Below are positions 23,385 to 34,287 of a DNA stretch of 64,000 nucleotides, piece after piece. The translations under genes and the position numbers were made by a program. The stretch covers positions 66,998,172 to 67,062,171 of the forward strand of contig NC_080571.1 of NCBI RefSeq assembly GCF_030247185.1. The letters run 5' to 3'. The notes beneath the pieces were generated by a model. It did no database searches and was not told the DNA's origin. It saw nothing but the letters and a program-made list of their open reading frames with translations. Within the stretch, counting starts at the first letter, position 1. Each line of letters opens with the position of its first letter. The stretch is from Malaya genurostris. Taxonomy: Eukaryota; Arthropoda; Insecta; Diptera; Culicidae.

Positions 23385-24200
23385 TGGTGTGAAGGCTCAT
23401 TTGGATAGAATTCTGTAGCTGAATTCCAAAACTGAATTGTGAAACTGAGTTCTGAATCTCGATTCTGGTTCATCTGAATTGACTTGAGGTCTAGAATTTA
23501 ATTTTATAATTCAGTTTCAGAATTTAGTTCACGAGTACAGGCCCAAAAGGTAAAACTAAGACTCTGGGACTAAATCCTGATTCTAGATTGGAGGATTAGA
23601 TTTTTGGAACTGTTTTATTGACTAACTGAATTTAGTGACTTAATTTATGTTCGGAATTCGTATCCAGAATTCATGAATTCTTCTTCAGAATTCCGGAACA
23701 AAAGTCATGACATGAGCTCAAGATCTTGATTTTGGAGCAAAAGCTGAGATCTAAACTCCGAACCAGAATTTTGGAACTGACTTCTGAATCATAATTTTAT
23801 TCCGGAATCCAGTTTTAGAATTGACTTCATTGATTTAGTTCCAGAGTTGACTTCCTGAATCCAAAAAAAAAATTGAAATTCCTAAATTTAGTTTTGAAAC
23901 TCATGTCCAGGATTTAAGCTCAGAACCTGCATGCTGGATTTTAATTCGGAACTTGGGATGTGGAATAAGATTTTAGAACTGATTTTAGTTCCTTGATTCA
24001 GTTTCCGCTTGAATTCCACTCAGAATTCAATTCTAGAATCAAACTTAGGAACTTAGATCGTAAAAATAAGTTCATTTTTAGAATTCTCTAACTCAATTCA
24101 TGAGCTGAGTTCTTGATCTGGATTCCGAGCCAGAATTTTGTATCTGAATTCGGAGAGAGTCCCAGATTTGCAATTCAATTCCAATTCCTGAATGTCGAGA
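23385..24200. repeat. Degenerate GAATTC-rich minisatellite
   Basis: Over about 800 bp the sequence is a loose succession of 'ctgaattc', 'cagaattc', 'ggaactga', 'agttcttga' and 'tagaattc' words in both orientations, spaced about 12 or 24 bp apart, with no two units identical. It looks like an old tandem array of a near-palindromic unit. Composition differs sharply from both flanks. Confidence 0.7.
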
Positions 24201-26044
24201 ATTCTGATGTGGGTAAATAAATGGTTACAGAAAGTACTGAACAGCTGTAAACATCGGATGAATTTTGCAAATCGATTCTTTTTAGAACCATTAAAATATT
24301 CCCAAAACTATGCAAAGTTTTCCACCACTGAGTATGTAAACCTACAACAAACAACTATAACATTATTTGATGTATTGTTTTACTCATTTCATCAGCGTGA
24401 TTTGTGTCTCTCTAAATGCACATAAAAGGAGCGTCACAATTCACTAAAATTGTCGATTGAAAGCACGTAAATATAAATCATATAAGGAATTCCATGGTTA
24501 TTTTAGTAGAAGTTGACATCGATACAAACACAAATTTTTATTTTTACATGCTAATAAATGTAATATTCTTTCATCACCGAAGAAATTACGTCATGTTTGA
24601 ATTTACGTCCAATGTAAGTTTCATTTTTTCTAAGAGTGTAGAATATGTTAATGAATAGAATGTTACAGTTCTAGAAGCGAGACAGTAAAAGTTGCAAAAT
24701 GCACATAATCAGTGCAGTGTTGGTGTGAGTGAAAAAAGATTCGAGCATGTGGCAAATATTGCTTTGGGATTCGAGCTTTTACAACAATTCAAATGTCGTG
24801 TAGTTAAAAAAAACTACCAGGATCAGCCCCATGGGGTTGTTCGAGCCATTGATGTGGAACAAGGCAACCAAAATTTCTAATGATCTACAATCAAACAGTT
24901 CAATCAAACGTCACACTTTTGAATCCGCAATTGCACGAGAGTCTGTTTAGATTGATCTTGATTAGGAACCAACACCGAACATTGATTGTTTTTATAGCCG
25001 ACGAAATTACACGAATATCCCAAATGTATGCAATTATATCTTTGTACATACTTGCGATACGGATTTTCATATTAAAGCTTCTCTTCACCAAGCTTGTGTT
25101 CAAGTTTTGTATGCAAGTAGTTATTTTTATAGCGTTAAGTTTCTTCACCATTTTGCGATTTCGGTTGAAACGATAAACTTTTTATCATTATCAATCGAGT
25201 TCATCTTATATTAATTAGAAATAATCTTAAGCACTCAAAATTTATCCTGGGGTAGTTGTCAATTTCTCAGGCGAAACGACATAACATAAAATTTCATTCG
25301 AGATTGCATGATACAAGATCAGAGCATACCAAATAAAGCTTCAAATCGTTTTATGGCACTTTTTATCGTGCTGTTTAGCAACAACCTACCTCTAGCATGG
25401 TACGCGTAGGGCTGAAACATTAGCTATAATTTCACTTCTATTTATAGATTCGCGTGCTTCCAACAACTTCGCTTTTGCATCGATTGACCAATCAGAGCAA
25501 TGCTTTCCCTTTGATATATCGCTTACTTCTTCAAAACCGTCGTCTATGGAGGACGACAAAATAGGACACTGCTCGCTACTAATCAAAATTTCAATCATAT
25601 ATAATTGAAAATACGTGACTTGATACATCTCGAATCTTAGAAATATTTCCAATCAATTAATGAAATGATATTATTAATTGATACCAAATATGCTGAGCTC
25701 TTAGTGTTTAAAACCTGACCACATTTCTACGTGTATTTTTCCTTGAGTTTCTGATTTGCACCCCTATATAGAAAATAAAGATGTGTTCCACATCAAAAGT
25801 TGGTGCGTTGCTTCTTATAAACCAGTGTGTATTTTTCCCAGCATGTAAGCGTCATTTGCTTTGTTTACATGTTAAAAATCATTCTTCGGATCATCAGTTT
25901 TCGAATTCTACTTTGTATTTGAAAGTGCCGAAACACAGACTTACAAAGAAAATTTAAACGAAAAACTTTTACAACAACTGCAAAATGTAATGTCAAACTA
26001 ATGTAAAAAACTTTAAGAGACGTGTACAATGAATTCACTTTCAT
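24201..26044. other. AT-rich DNA with a repeat fragment
   Basis: 24410-24640 shares 'gcacataaa(a/t)ggagcgtc' and 'aattacgtcatg'-like phrases with 19390-19660. The rest has no recognised feature. A 62-codon frame at 24692-24880 (..DQPHGVVRAIDVEQ..) looks protein-like but was not identified. Confidence 0.4.
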
Positions 26045-26300
26045 AACATTCTGTAGGAATCAATTAATGTAACATCTGACGTACCTCGGGGCTCTCATCT
26101 AGGACCTCTTCTTTTCATACTGCCTATAAATGGCATTTCCGTCACACTCATATATCTAAAAGTGCTTATGTATGCAGATGACATGAAACTCTTCATGGAA
26201 ATTAGAAATATCAACGACGCAATAATATTTCTGAACGAAATAAATCTATTCCACAAGTACTGGACAGTATTTCCTCTTCCGTCATGTGAAACCATTTAGG
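26045..26300 (+). pseudogene. Non-LTR reverse transcriptase fragment
   Basis: The plus strand reads NVTSDVPRGSHLGPLLFILP, then YLKVLMYADDMKLFMEIRN and INDAIIFLNEINLFHKYW. The PxGSxLGPLLF and YADD blocks are RT motifs 4 and 5 of Jockey/I-type LINEs, with the catalytic Asp pair present. Both ends are lost, so this is an isolated fragment of about 85 codons. Confidence 0.85.
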
Positions 26301-26529
26301 ATTTCACAAGAAGTGGTCCGAAACTCCAAATAGAGCATCAGGAAGACTTCGATTCCCCATTTTCGGCTGTAGTTTTAGTGTGTCTCATTTCTCGAAAGGA
26401 CAATGTATGGAACATTTGTAGAACTAATTTGATACTATTATTTTGCTGAAGAAAGTATGTAGATACGTTAACGCGTTTAAGAGTTATGCAATGTTTTTGA
26501 TTTTTTTGAAGGTATTTTTAAAATTAATT

Positions 26530-26712
26530 TCAACGTTTTCGTTCGGCACGTCAGAAAAGACATTGCACTCCGTTGCAAAACAAAAAGTGTTCTGTAAGTA
26601 GCAGAAACTTTACGTCTGCTTAGCGGTTCAAATTGAACTGCCGAGTTTAGCACTAAGCAGTTCAATTTGAACTGCTCTGCACTGATGAGTCAAAGACGAA
26701 ACGTAAAAATAA
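26530..26712 (+). repeat. Dispersed unit carrying a hammerhead ribozyme (copy 1)
   Basis: Matches 52705-52878 from 'cgttcggcacgtcag' through 'gtaagtagcagaaacttt' to the end of the ribozyme, and nothing beyond on either side. The unit is thus about 175 bp. A small hairpin (GCACTCCGTTGC here, GCGCTTCGGCGC in copy 2) precedes the ribozyme; its stem differs between copies but still pairs. Confidence 0.75.
26608..26706 (+). ncRNA. Type I hammerhead ribozyme
   Basis: The core CUGAUGA (26681-26687), stem II GUC/GAC around loop AAA (26688-26696) and GAAA (26697-26700) are all present. Stem III pairs UUUACG (26608-26613) with CGUAAA (26701-26706), and the cleavage triplet is GUC, with predicted scission after C26615. 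Stem I pairs UGC/GCA next to the core, then a 2x2 internal loop, then about 17 bp (AGCGGUUCAA.. with ..UUGAACUGCU). The internal loop sits where natural hammerheads make tertiary contacts with loop II. Each side of stem I is itself near-palindromic, so an alternative fold exists. Activity is inferred from structure only. Confidence 0.85.
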
Positions 26713-27280
26713 TAATTTCAATAAGTTAAAAAAATAACACCCTTCTAATTTTCTCTTAAATTTTTACTTATATTATGCCCTTTCAGGAACCGCATAGGAT
26801 ACATTTTTATCGATCTGGCATGTAATGAATATTGATATTTGAAGGTGGACTAGTTTTTGACAAAAAAAAAAACAATCATAACTTTTCACTTATAGCTCAT
26901 ATGAAAAAGTTTGGTTGAGCAAAATTGTGCGCAATAATTAGTTCAACAACTCTTCTGAAAACAACTTTTCCATAGAACGTTTCACAAAAAAGTTAGAACA
27001 AAAAAACTGATTTTTCAGGAGGCACCCTACTTTTACTGGGGAAAATCTATGTAACTCGATCAAATGAAAAGCTGGAGAGGTGCTTTTTTAAGCAAAGTTG
27101 CTCAAAATAAAATTTTCTACAACTTTATTGTACAACGAAATCATTTTTGAGTTCAATTAAGAAAGTTAGATTTCAGATTTCAATCTAAATAAGGACCTCC
27201 CTAGTAACTTTTTTCATTAAAAGGAGCATTATTTGATTACAAACAACTTTTTTGAAGACAACAACTACAAAACAAAACCT
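26713..27280. other. AT-rich non-coding DNA
   Basis: No gene. Contains loosely repeated 'acaacttttctg' and 'aaagttgctcaaaataa'-type phrases like those in the inverted-repeat elements at 7.9 and 43.8 kb. Confidence 0.4.
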
Positions 27281-27903
27281 GTTTTAATCCACATAGTGGT
27301 GTAATGATGCCTTTCTCATATCAATCATACTATCATATATAATACTGTGGTATTTTTCAAAAAAAAATTCTTCGATTCTTAAAAGAATAACCGAAATCGG
27401 TTTGTTTGACCGTCTACTGATAAAAACTATCAATTGGAAAACATTTGAGGTCGATTTAGTAAAATTATCCCCATTTTCAGTGAGGTTTTTCCCCATTTTC
27501 AGTGATGGTATACAATTTTTAACCCACTTTACCCTATATTTCCGGATCCGGAAGTCGGATCCGCATGAAATTCAGGAATTACATATGGGACCACAGGACC
27601 TTTCATTTGAACCTAAGTTTGTGAAAATCGATTGCGCCATCTATGAGAAAAGTTAGAACATATATTTTCATTTTTTCGCACATTTTACCCCATAACTCTC
27701 GAACCGGAAGTCGGATCCAAATAATATTCAGGAATTTTTTATGGGACCACAAGACGTTACATACACACATACGCACACACATGACATTTTGCGTTCTCGA
27801 CGAACTGAGTCGAATGGTATATGACACTCGGCCCTCCGGGCCTCGGTTCAACAATCGGTTTTCACAGTGATTGCATAACGTTTCTATATGAGAAAGGCAA
27901 AAC
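27281..27903 (+). repeat. Family A dispersed repeat
   Basis: A complete copy from 'cctgttttaatccacata' to 'tatatgagaaaggcaaaac', closely matching the 17517 copy but with one fewer internal 150-bp round and almost no CA expansion. Confidence 0.85.
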
Positions 27904-29459
27904 TAATATTTGATAGTGACAATATTTTTGTCACGCTAATTTCCCGTTTCGGACCACTGTGCAATGTTCATTCGGAACATCAATCAGTTTCATGATCACC
28001 AGGCACATAGAGGCTCCTAGATCTATAAATACTGAAATTAGTCACCTAGTAGTTCAACGTCGAGTGCTATATTTCAACTTATACTGGCCGATTTCGGTAT
28101 TGGTCTTTTGGTGGTTAGCCTATTATATATTGTGTTTAGAGAACATGACCGTTATTTACGTTTCGTTTTCGACTTTTTACCAAATTCATACATGTTTGTT
28201 TATTTATTCAAAGTTAAGATTGAACAGTTTCTTTGTGAAAATGTTTAAGTATAAACTTCGTAAAAGAAATTGATTCGAAAAAGTTTATAAAATAAAAAAT
28301 ATCAGAAAATGTAGTACTTCGAATTTTTAGATTTAAAGAGCTATTGAATTTGTTATGCAAAAAAATTATAACAGTTCATACAAATGACTCATTTTACCCT
28401 TTATTCCTTCATACAATCACAATCTTCTTGAGATAGTGTAAACATCAATTAAAGCATGTTCGATTAAAATTTCAATCGGATACAGCCAGGCAGATAGCGG
28501 AATGATCGTGCACTGATCATCGTGCAACTAGTCTCGTTTACAGACTCTATTGTATAGTATAAGATATAAAAAAAAACAAGAGACATGAGTTGTACATTAG
28601 GCCGATTCAGCTTTGATAGTTCGAAAATTGTGAGTTTCTTCGGACATTTATTAAGACTTCTCGATGTCCAGTTCTTTGTATCGGGCTTCTGAAAAACATA
28701 GTCAGCTGAATATCATCATCAGCATTATCTTTGTGTGATACATTTTTTGAGCTACCCTATCCATTTATATTGTCATACTCCATACCGGTGGCGATGGCGA
28801 GAGTCCCAGCCAACTTCCGTAAGTACAGACAGATCTGTTGTTTTAGATTGTGGCATCGAACCGGAACATAGCAAACCGGTTTACCGGATTATCAAGGTCA
28901 TTCAGCAGTAAGCAGGAACAGAAAAAGGAGAATCAAGAGTTCCGAGAATAGAATATGCTTACGTATGTATGAGAATTAGCGAAAATTCCGCTCAACGAAC
29001 CCGTTTCCCATCACGTGACTGTCATCGCTGGATCGGTTCGCCGGCTGGTTTGGTTGTGCCTATTTGTGTTCGTGTCATATGTAAACGTTTCGCGGGTTGA
29101 AATCAAAAAAAAAACCTAAATAATAGTAAGCGATTAATTTAATAGTTTAATTTTATGATCGATCAAAATGACAAACCAATTACAATCGCATCTACAGGTT
29201 TTAGGAGCTGCTAAAAAAATCTATATAAGCAAATTTGAACACCAAATTTATGTGACAGTGCATAAAATTTTCGTATAAAAACATCATCTAGATCCTTAAT
29301 AGACTCGACTTGTTCTAAGTTGTCTCCGTAGGCTTGAATAAACATAAACACACATTTAGAGGACATCTGCTAGATCTGCTCACTTCGCATGACAACAGTT
29401 CAGTGGACCCCTGCACCGCGCGGACATTCCTCGTCACGAAATCGATGTGAGCAAATATC
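27904..29459. other. Non-coding DNA, partly unique
   Basis: No gene recognised. 28970-29110 is GC-richer than average and lacks repeat phrases. Confidence 0.4.
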
Positions 29460-29720
29460 CAACATGGCTCCGAGCTGTACGAACAAAGTGCAAAAAGTCA
29501 ACCCGTGCATAGTAAATGTACCGCAACGCAACGGTGGAACTGGAAGTAAATGTACGCGAGAAAACTGATTTGTGCCTCTTAAAGATCATTGCCGAGGTCA
29601 AGCGACCAGTGCCGGAGGTGTGCTACGAGCGATTTGTCAGGTCCAAAATAGTACCGCTAGGTTTCTTGAATCAACGCATACTTCTATATTTAATATTGTC
29701 ATATTGTGATCTCGTGCTAT
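29460..29720 (+). other. Coding-like segment, unidentified
   Basis: The frame at 29516 starts MYRNATVELEVNVREKTDL and continues LLKIIAEVKRPVPEVCYERF. It has alternating hydrophobic/polar beta-strand-like composition and unusually high GC. The preceding frame contains CTNKVQKVNPCIV, so one frameshift would give a longer Cys-containing secreted-type chain. A decayed exon or an unfound gene fragment is possible. I do not recognise a family with confidence. Confidence 0.3.
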
Positions 29721-30129
29721 GAATTGAAACCGTTGCTCATATGAGATCACTTCCTTGTTCGCCAGCTAACTGGAATGGAACTAACTCACCTACCAGTGGA
29801 CTATTATTCTTTTTAGTAAAATGTTTCATTCTATCTTGTAGCTTGTGAAAATGTTAGTAGAACACTTTCGTATTTCGTACTATCCGAACAAAAACAGAAC
29901 AGTTGGCATAATAGGATAATGTTGAGGACAAAGTAAAAGCTCAATTTTAGGACACCCGAAATTTCTGACTCAAATACAAGAAGAGTTGGGAAAATATTTT
30001 GCACATTTAGTTCCATGAACAATAGGATACTTTTCATATGAAAGTGCAAATAACTTGACAATTCTTACTTCGTTCTCAGAATTTGTTTTACAGTGTCAAT
30101 ATTGTGGATAATGGTAATGACATTATGGA
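29721..30129. other. Spacer
   Basis: Nothing recognised. Confidence 0.4.
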
Positions 30130-30270
30130 ATTTTTTTCCAAATAGATGTTTTAACCTTAAGGTCATCAGCCTCTTCGAACTAGAAAAACTTTGAGATTCT
30201 ATGCGCGGGGTTCGGAATCGAACCCAGGCGTGTTGCGTGAAAGGCACGCTATACCAGTCTCCAATATGGA
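30130..30270 (-). repeat. tRNA-derived SINE
   Basis: On the minus strand a tRNA-like head (TATAGCGTGCC A-box region, GGTTCGATTCC B box) is followed by 'gaagaggctgatgacctt' and 'aaggttaaaac', the latter a conserved insect SINE body/tail motif. The anticodon arm is collapsed, so it is not a functional tRNA. Confidence 0.7.
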
Positions 30271-30562
30271 AGATGGGATGCGTTACGTTCAGTGAAAGAA
30301 GCTAGAAAGCGTTGCATACGATAATTTTCTTAAATAGAGGGTTACAAATCATATGCGTAATTTTGTGGAAATTATGAATGCTAAAAACCGTTATAGGGGT
30401 TAGAACCTTACGGTAAACAAATTACGATACGTTACTTTTAAGGAAGTTATAGGTGTTACGAAGTGTTACTTTTTAGTAAATTATAAACGTTGCGAAGCGT
30501 TGCATGCGTTACTTTTTGTAAGTTATTGGCGTTACAAAACGTTATTTTTTCATGAGTTAAAG

Positions 30563-31336
30563 CTAAGACAAGACCTGACATCTGGGGGGCTGCTTTTGTT
30601 CCAAAATGGACCAGTTTCTGATTGGCTGATTTTGATGTTGCTACCTGCACATTGTGAAAAGAAAAAACTTTTGCAGGGTACGCGAGCAATGATGCCAGGT
30701 ATAAAGATAATCAGAAAAACTTTTTTAAAAATGTATAATTTTAGCTCACCAATGAAAATGAAAATTTTCGGAGAATGTTTCACTTTTTTTTCAATCTCAT
30801 TGGTAATAAATGTTTATAGTGGCAGCACTGTGTAATTTAAATAAGCATCAAGCCGTTCTTCTTTTTAGTGAATTAAATTGTAACCAAAAAAGATTTGTTA
30901 AATTAGTGTAAACTCGAAAGTGTGTTTATTTTTACGAGAAGAATGAACTGTTGTGTTCCACACTGTGGTCGCACTAAGCATTTCTATCCAAACCTGGCTT
31001 TTTCCGGTTTCCAAAAGATCCGGTAATACGTCAACAATGGATTCGATTTTGCGTTCAACATGAGATGGTTCGTGTTTTGTCATCAAAGCTCAATTAATTG
31101 TTTTTAAGCATTAATATATAATAAAGAAATGCATTCACCAAAACAATTTTCATGTTTATTTCAAATCAAAAACCAAGTCTATAAATAAATATTTTTTTCC
31201 TAGCAGAGTTGTTAAAAAATCTGTGAATATGGCTACACTGTAGCCGATACGTTGGTATTTATTCCACAGGGCGAAAATGACGAGAAGGATGATTCGGAAG
31301 GAAGAATAAGAAGCCAGTTGTCAGGTCTTGTCTTAG
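30563..31336 (+). mobile_element. P-superfamily-like element with 8-bp target duplication
   Basis: 18-bp terminal inverted repeats begin CTAAGACAAGACCTGACA (30563) and mirror at 31319-31336. Identical 8-bp duplications (agttaaag) lie at 30555-30562 and 31337-31344. An 8-bp duplication plus an encoded THAP domain points to the P superfamily over hAT. At 774 bp it is an internally deleted, non-autonomous copy. Confidence 0.85.
30943..31097 (+). pseudogene. THAP zinc-finger domain relic
   Basis: The first frame reads MNCCVPHCGRTKHFYPNLAF; after a one-base loss near 31010 it continues PKDPVIRQQWIRFCVQHEMV to TAA at 31095-31097. The CxxHC...(F)P...W...C pattern is the beginning of a C2CH THAP domain, the DNA-binding module of P-type transposases. 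The rest of the transposase is absent. Confidence 0.8.
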
Positions 31337-31450
31337 AGTTAAAGGTGTTACGAAGCGTTACATGCGTTACCTTTTTTGTAAGTTATAGGTGTTAAGAAGC
31401 GTTACATGCGTTACTTTTTTGTGAGTTATGACTGTACGGAGTGTTACTTT

Positions 31451-31719
31451 TAGTAAGTTTAGCAAACGAAACAATTTGCATCATCAATTTGCCCTTCTTA
31501 TTCTAGCCTTAGTTTTGAGAAGGGACTATGTAAAAATCCTTTGAAAATTTTCAATAATGTTTGTTTTGAATACGGTGGGTCCGATGGTGCCTATAAATAT
31601 AAGGACTATGTAAACAAATTTAGTACTTGAAAAAAATGTCTTTGATTTTTTTTTGTATTTCTGGATATGTTGTAGTCCAAATTTCTATGATGGAGGAATA
31701 ATATATAAATATAAATGGA
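31451..31719. other. Spacer
   Basis: Nothing recognised. Confidence 0.4.
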
Positions 31720-32835
31720 TGTAAGTTTGTATATTTATAACGCCATAACTTCGGAACTACTGAACGGATTGCCACCAAACTTGGCACAGGTACTTCCTGC
31801 ATTTCAGAGATGTTTTAAGGAGTATTTTTATAGGTAGCGTAGCAAATGCCATAAACAAGGGTGATATAACTTGACAAGAATCGAAACGTTTCAAAGATCA
31901 TAGATACATATTGCATACCTTAGATATGACTATACGGGGGGTGGATGTAGCAAGTGCCTTTAAAAAGGGGGGTGTAATGTTTAAAATGGCAAAGGTTCGA
32001 AACTACTGAACAGATTGCCCCCAAACTTGGCACAGATACATCTTGCTCTTCTGAAAAGGTCATAAGGGTATTTCTAGATGGGAGGGAGCGTAGTAAGTGT
32101 TCTTAACAGAGGGGGTCATGAAAAAATTTGTATAATTTGACGAGAATCGATACTTTTTGAAGACTTACTTATTGCGCAACTTAGGTAGGATTATAAGGGT
32201 ATTCGTGTGGGGTGGATGTAGTACGTGCCTCTGAAAAGGGGATGTAATGTTTGTAATGGCACAACTCCGGAACTACTGAACGGATTGCTATCAAATTGGG
32301 CACAGATACTTCTTGCTCTTCAGAGATTATCATTAGAACATTTCGGGGGGGAAAGTGTGTAGCAAGTGTCCTTAACATGGGGGGAAGGGGTCAATGACGA
32401 AATTTATATAATTTGAAGAGAATCGACATTTAGACTAGAAGGAGGGGTTTTTAAAAATATATTTTCATCTCCCATTATTTTGTAAAACTAGAGAGGGGCA
32501 AGAATTTCAATGTCGTTGTAGATAGTATTGCTTTTGTTAATTTGAATGCAACGCAATCTTATTTCAATAATTTTAAAAGATCTGGTTTCATTTTGCGGGA
32601 AATTCAAAGAACTAAGGGAAACTAATCTTCATCTGCTTATGAACGCGAGTGTATTTAAATCTCAGCATAACTACGAAACAACCAAACGAATCGCCACCAA
32701 GTTTGGCACATGTACCAAGGGTGGGAATCGATATTTATTGAAAAGAATAGATACTTTCTACACTACTCAGGGTAATCATGGAGGAGATCTGTAGTAAGTT
32801 CACTGACAAAAAGGAAGGTAAATCAAAATAGATTA

Positions 32836-33131
32836 TAAGTTCAGTTTTTGCAATGACTGAGCGGAAACATATATTGGAGAAGCCAAATGAATGAAAAACT
32901 ACCAGAAGAGATGATTTTTTTGGAAAAGATACGCTCAGAGACAGGACTCGAACCTGCGTTCTTATGCTTTCCCTGCATACGCGCTACCATTTCGCCACTC
33001 TGAATCTTGTTTTAGTCACTCTAAAAGATTCATTCATTTGGCTTCTCCAATATATGTTTCCGCTCAGTCATTGCAAAAACTGAACTTAGTTATGGCGGCT
33101 TTACGTCAAAACAAATAAAATTAATAAATCG
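32836..33131 (-). mobile_element. Insertion with perfect 60-bp inverted repeats around a tRNA-like core
   Basis: Arms 32836-32895 and 33029-33088 are perfectly complementary over 60 bp. The 133-bp centre contains a tRNA-like sequence (32933-33004, minus). The direct repeat TAGATTATAAG at 32829-32839 and 33132-33142 is a plausible 11-bp target duplication, partly overlapping the left arm. A tail 'aaataaaattaataaat' precedes the right duplication, as expected of a retroposed element. Confidence 0.75.
32933..33004 (-). tRNA. tRNA-like sequence (Trp-like body), probably pseudo
   Basis: 72 nt with a full cloverleaf: acceptor TTCAGAG/CTCTGAG (one T-G pair), D stem GCG/CGC, anticodon stem TATGC/GCATA, and T arm GCAGG-TTCGAGT-CCTGT with a canonical loop. 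The 7-nt anticodon loop AGGGAAA lacks the invariant U33 and gives a nominal GGA anticodon, which insects do not use. The GTGGCG..GGTAGCGCG 5' half resembles tRNA-Trp. Good helices with a wrong loop suggest a SINE head or structural RNA instead of a decoding tRNA. Confidence 0.55.
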
Positions 33132-33984
33132 TAGATTATAAGGTTATTTTGAGGATGAGAGTTGAGTAAGTGCCCTGAACATGGAAAATGTAAGAGAAAA
33201 TTTATGGGGTTTTACGAAAAATTGGTACTTCTTAACAAGTACAGTATATTTCTAGCAACTAAGTGAGGTTCACAAAAATTTTCACGCCCTCTTGTGAGGG
33301 GGAATTAGTATTCTCAACATTGATCTGAATTGACGAAATCATACAATCAATGTACATTTTATTATGTATCGACTCAAGGTGATGGAAATAAGTTTACAAC
33401 AACATTTGTATGCACTGAAACGTTATTCTACAGGTTTTCCTCCCCGATGAACGACCAAAATGGTTAAAAACTTGGTAAAATAAATTATATTAAAACGTTA
33501 TTCTATATTATGAATGTAGTTATGATGTTAAACAGTATTCCGTTATAAAATAATCATTAGCAGATGGAAAATTTTGAGCAATTAATGATGTTATAAAAAT
33601 TTTTATAAAGAGGAGGGAGTAGCAAGTGTTCATAGCCATGAAAGCCATTTACAAGCACATACACATATGAAACTCGGAGGTTACTAAGAAGATATTTATA
33701 GAGAGAAAGGTGTTTTAAATGTTTGTAACAAAAGGGTTCAAATAAAAAAAACTGACCCAATTTGTCGAGCATACCATGAAAATTATGATTATTGTGAGAT
33801 CTGAGATGGGACACTGATCAGTCGCAATCTGAACATGAACGGAGTATTGTTCAATCGGGTTTCCTTCTAAGTTATGTTTCACTATAATCAGAGTATTTCA
33901 CTAAGCAGGACAACTTCGAGAATTTTTTTCGGCCTTCCCTTTCGAAACATTTCCGAGCAACGTCGGGTAATTCAGCTAGTTTTT

Positions 33985-34279
33985 TTTATATATTTCAACA
34001 AAATTTTATAAAAGAACACAAAATTTCCAATTGAAAAGATGTTAATCAACATTTTGCTATATGCTACGGTTTTCGAGATACAGCGAATTGAAAACGATCG
34101 GGATTTTTCTGTTTGTTACGATTTTGGATGATCTTTGAATCTTCCTGCATGTAAAAGTACCATCAGACCTTCGTATAAACCTATTCCATGTATAATCCAA
34201 ACCATATTCCTTAAAGTTTGGCGATATCTGGTATAGTTGGTTTATGGCATCCGTTCGTACGGTTTGTTGACATATAAGC
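33985..34279. other. Spacer
   Basis: Nothing recognised. Confidence 0.4.
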
Positions 34280-34287
34280 AAATTTTT

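Larger units (their letters stand above)
30280..31450. repeat. Degenerate ~42-bp tandem repeat, split by a transposon
   Basis: Units built on 'gttacgaagcgttacatg' plus 'cgttactttttgtaagtt' occur at 30400-30554 and resume at 31345-31450. The units read continuously if the 774-bp element and one 8-bp duplication are removed. 30280-30400 holds more diverged units. Confidence 0.8.
31700..33984 (+). mobile_element. Family B repeat, Helitron-like, copy 1
   Basis: Starts near 'aaatggatgtaagtttg' and contains several diverged tandem units of about 270 bp. Each opens 'cttcggaactactgaacg' with 'aacttggcacag(a/g)tac' and carries G-rich 'ggggggtcatgaa' tracts. It ends 'caacgtcgggtaattcagctag' minus its first letters, i.e. 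CGGGTAATTCAGCTAG|T. A CCGA...TCGG mini-hairpin sits about 13 nt before the CTAG end. The same series with the same end region occurs at 50076-52126. The Helitron link (CTRR|T end, 3' hairpin, no TIRs) is inference; no Rep/helicase is encoded. A tRNA-like insertion interrupts it at 32836-33131. Confidence 0.55.

Noticed and set aside
23385..24200. Protein-coding low-complexity exon
   Set aside because: Frequent stops in all frames; periodicity is not a multiple of three.
30200..30265. Functional tRNA gene with a TTC or CTT-like anticodon
   Set aside because: The anticodon arm collapses to a 5-nt loop and the sequence is followed by a SINE tail.
31700..32800. CRISPR-like array (repeated motif with variable spacers)
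   Set aside because: Units are about 270 bp, diverged and in eukaryotic repeat context; no short identical repeats and no cas genes.
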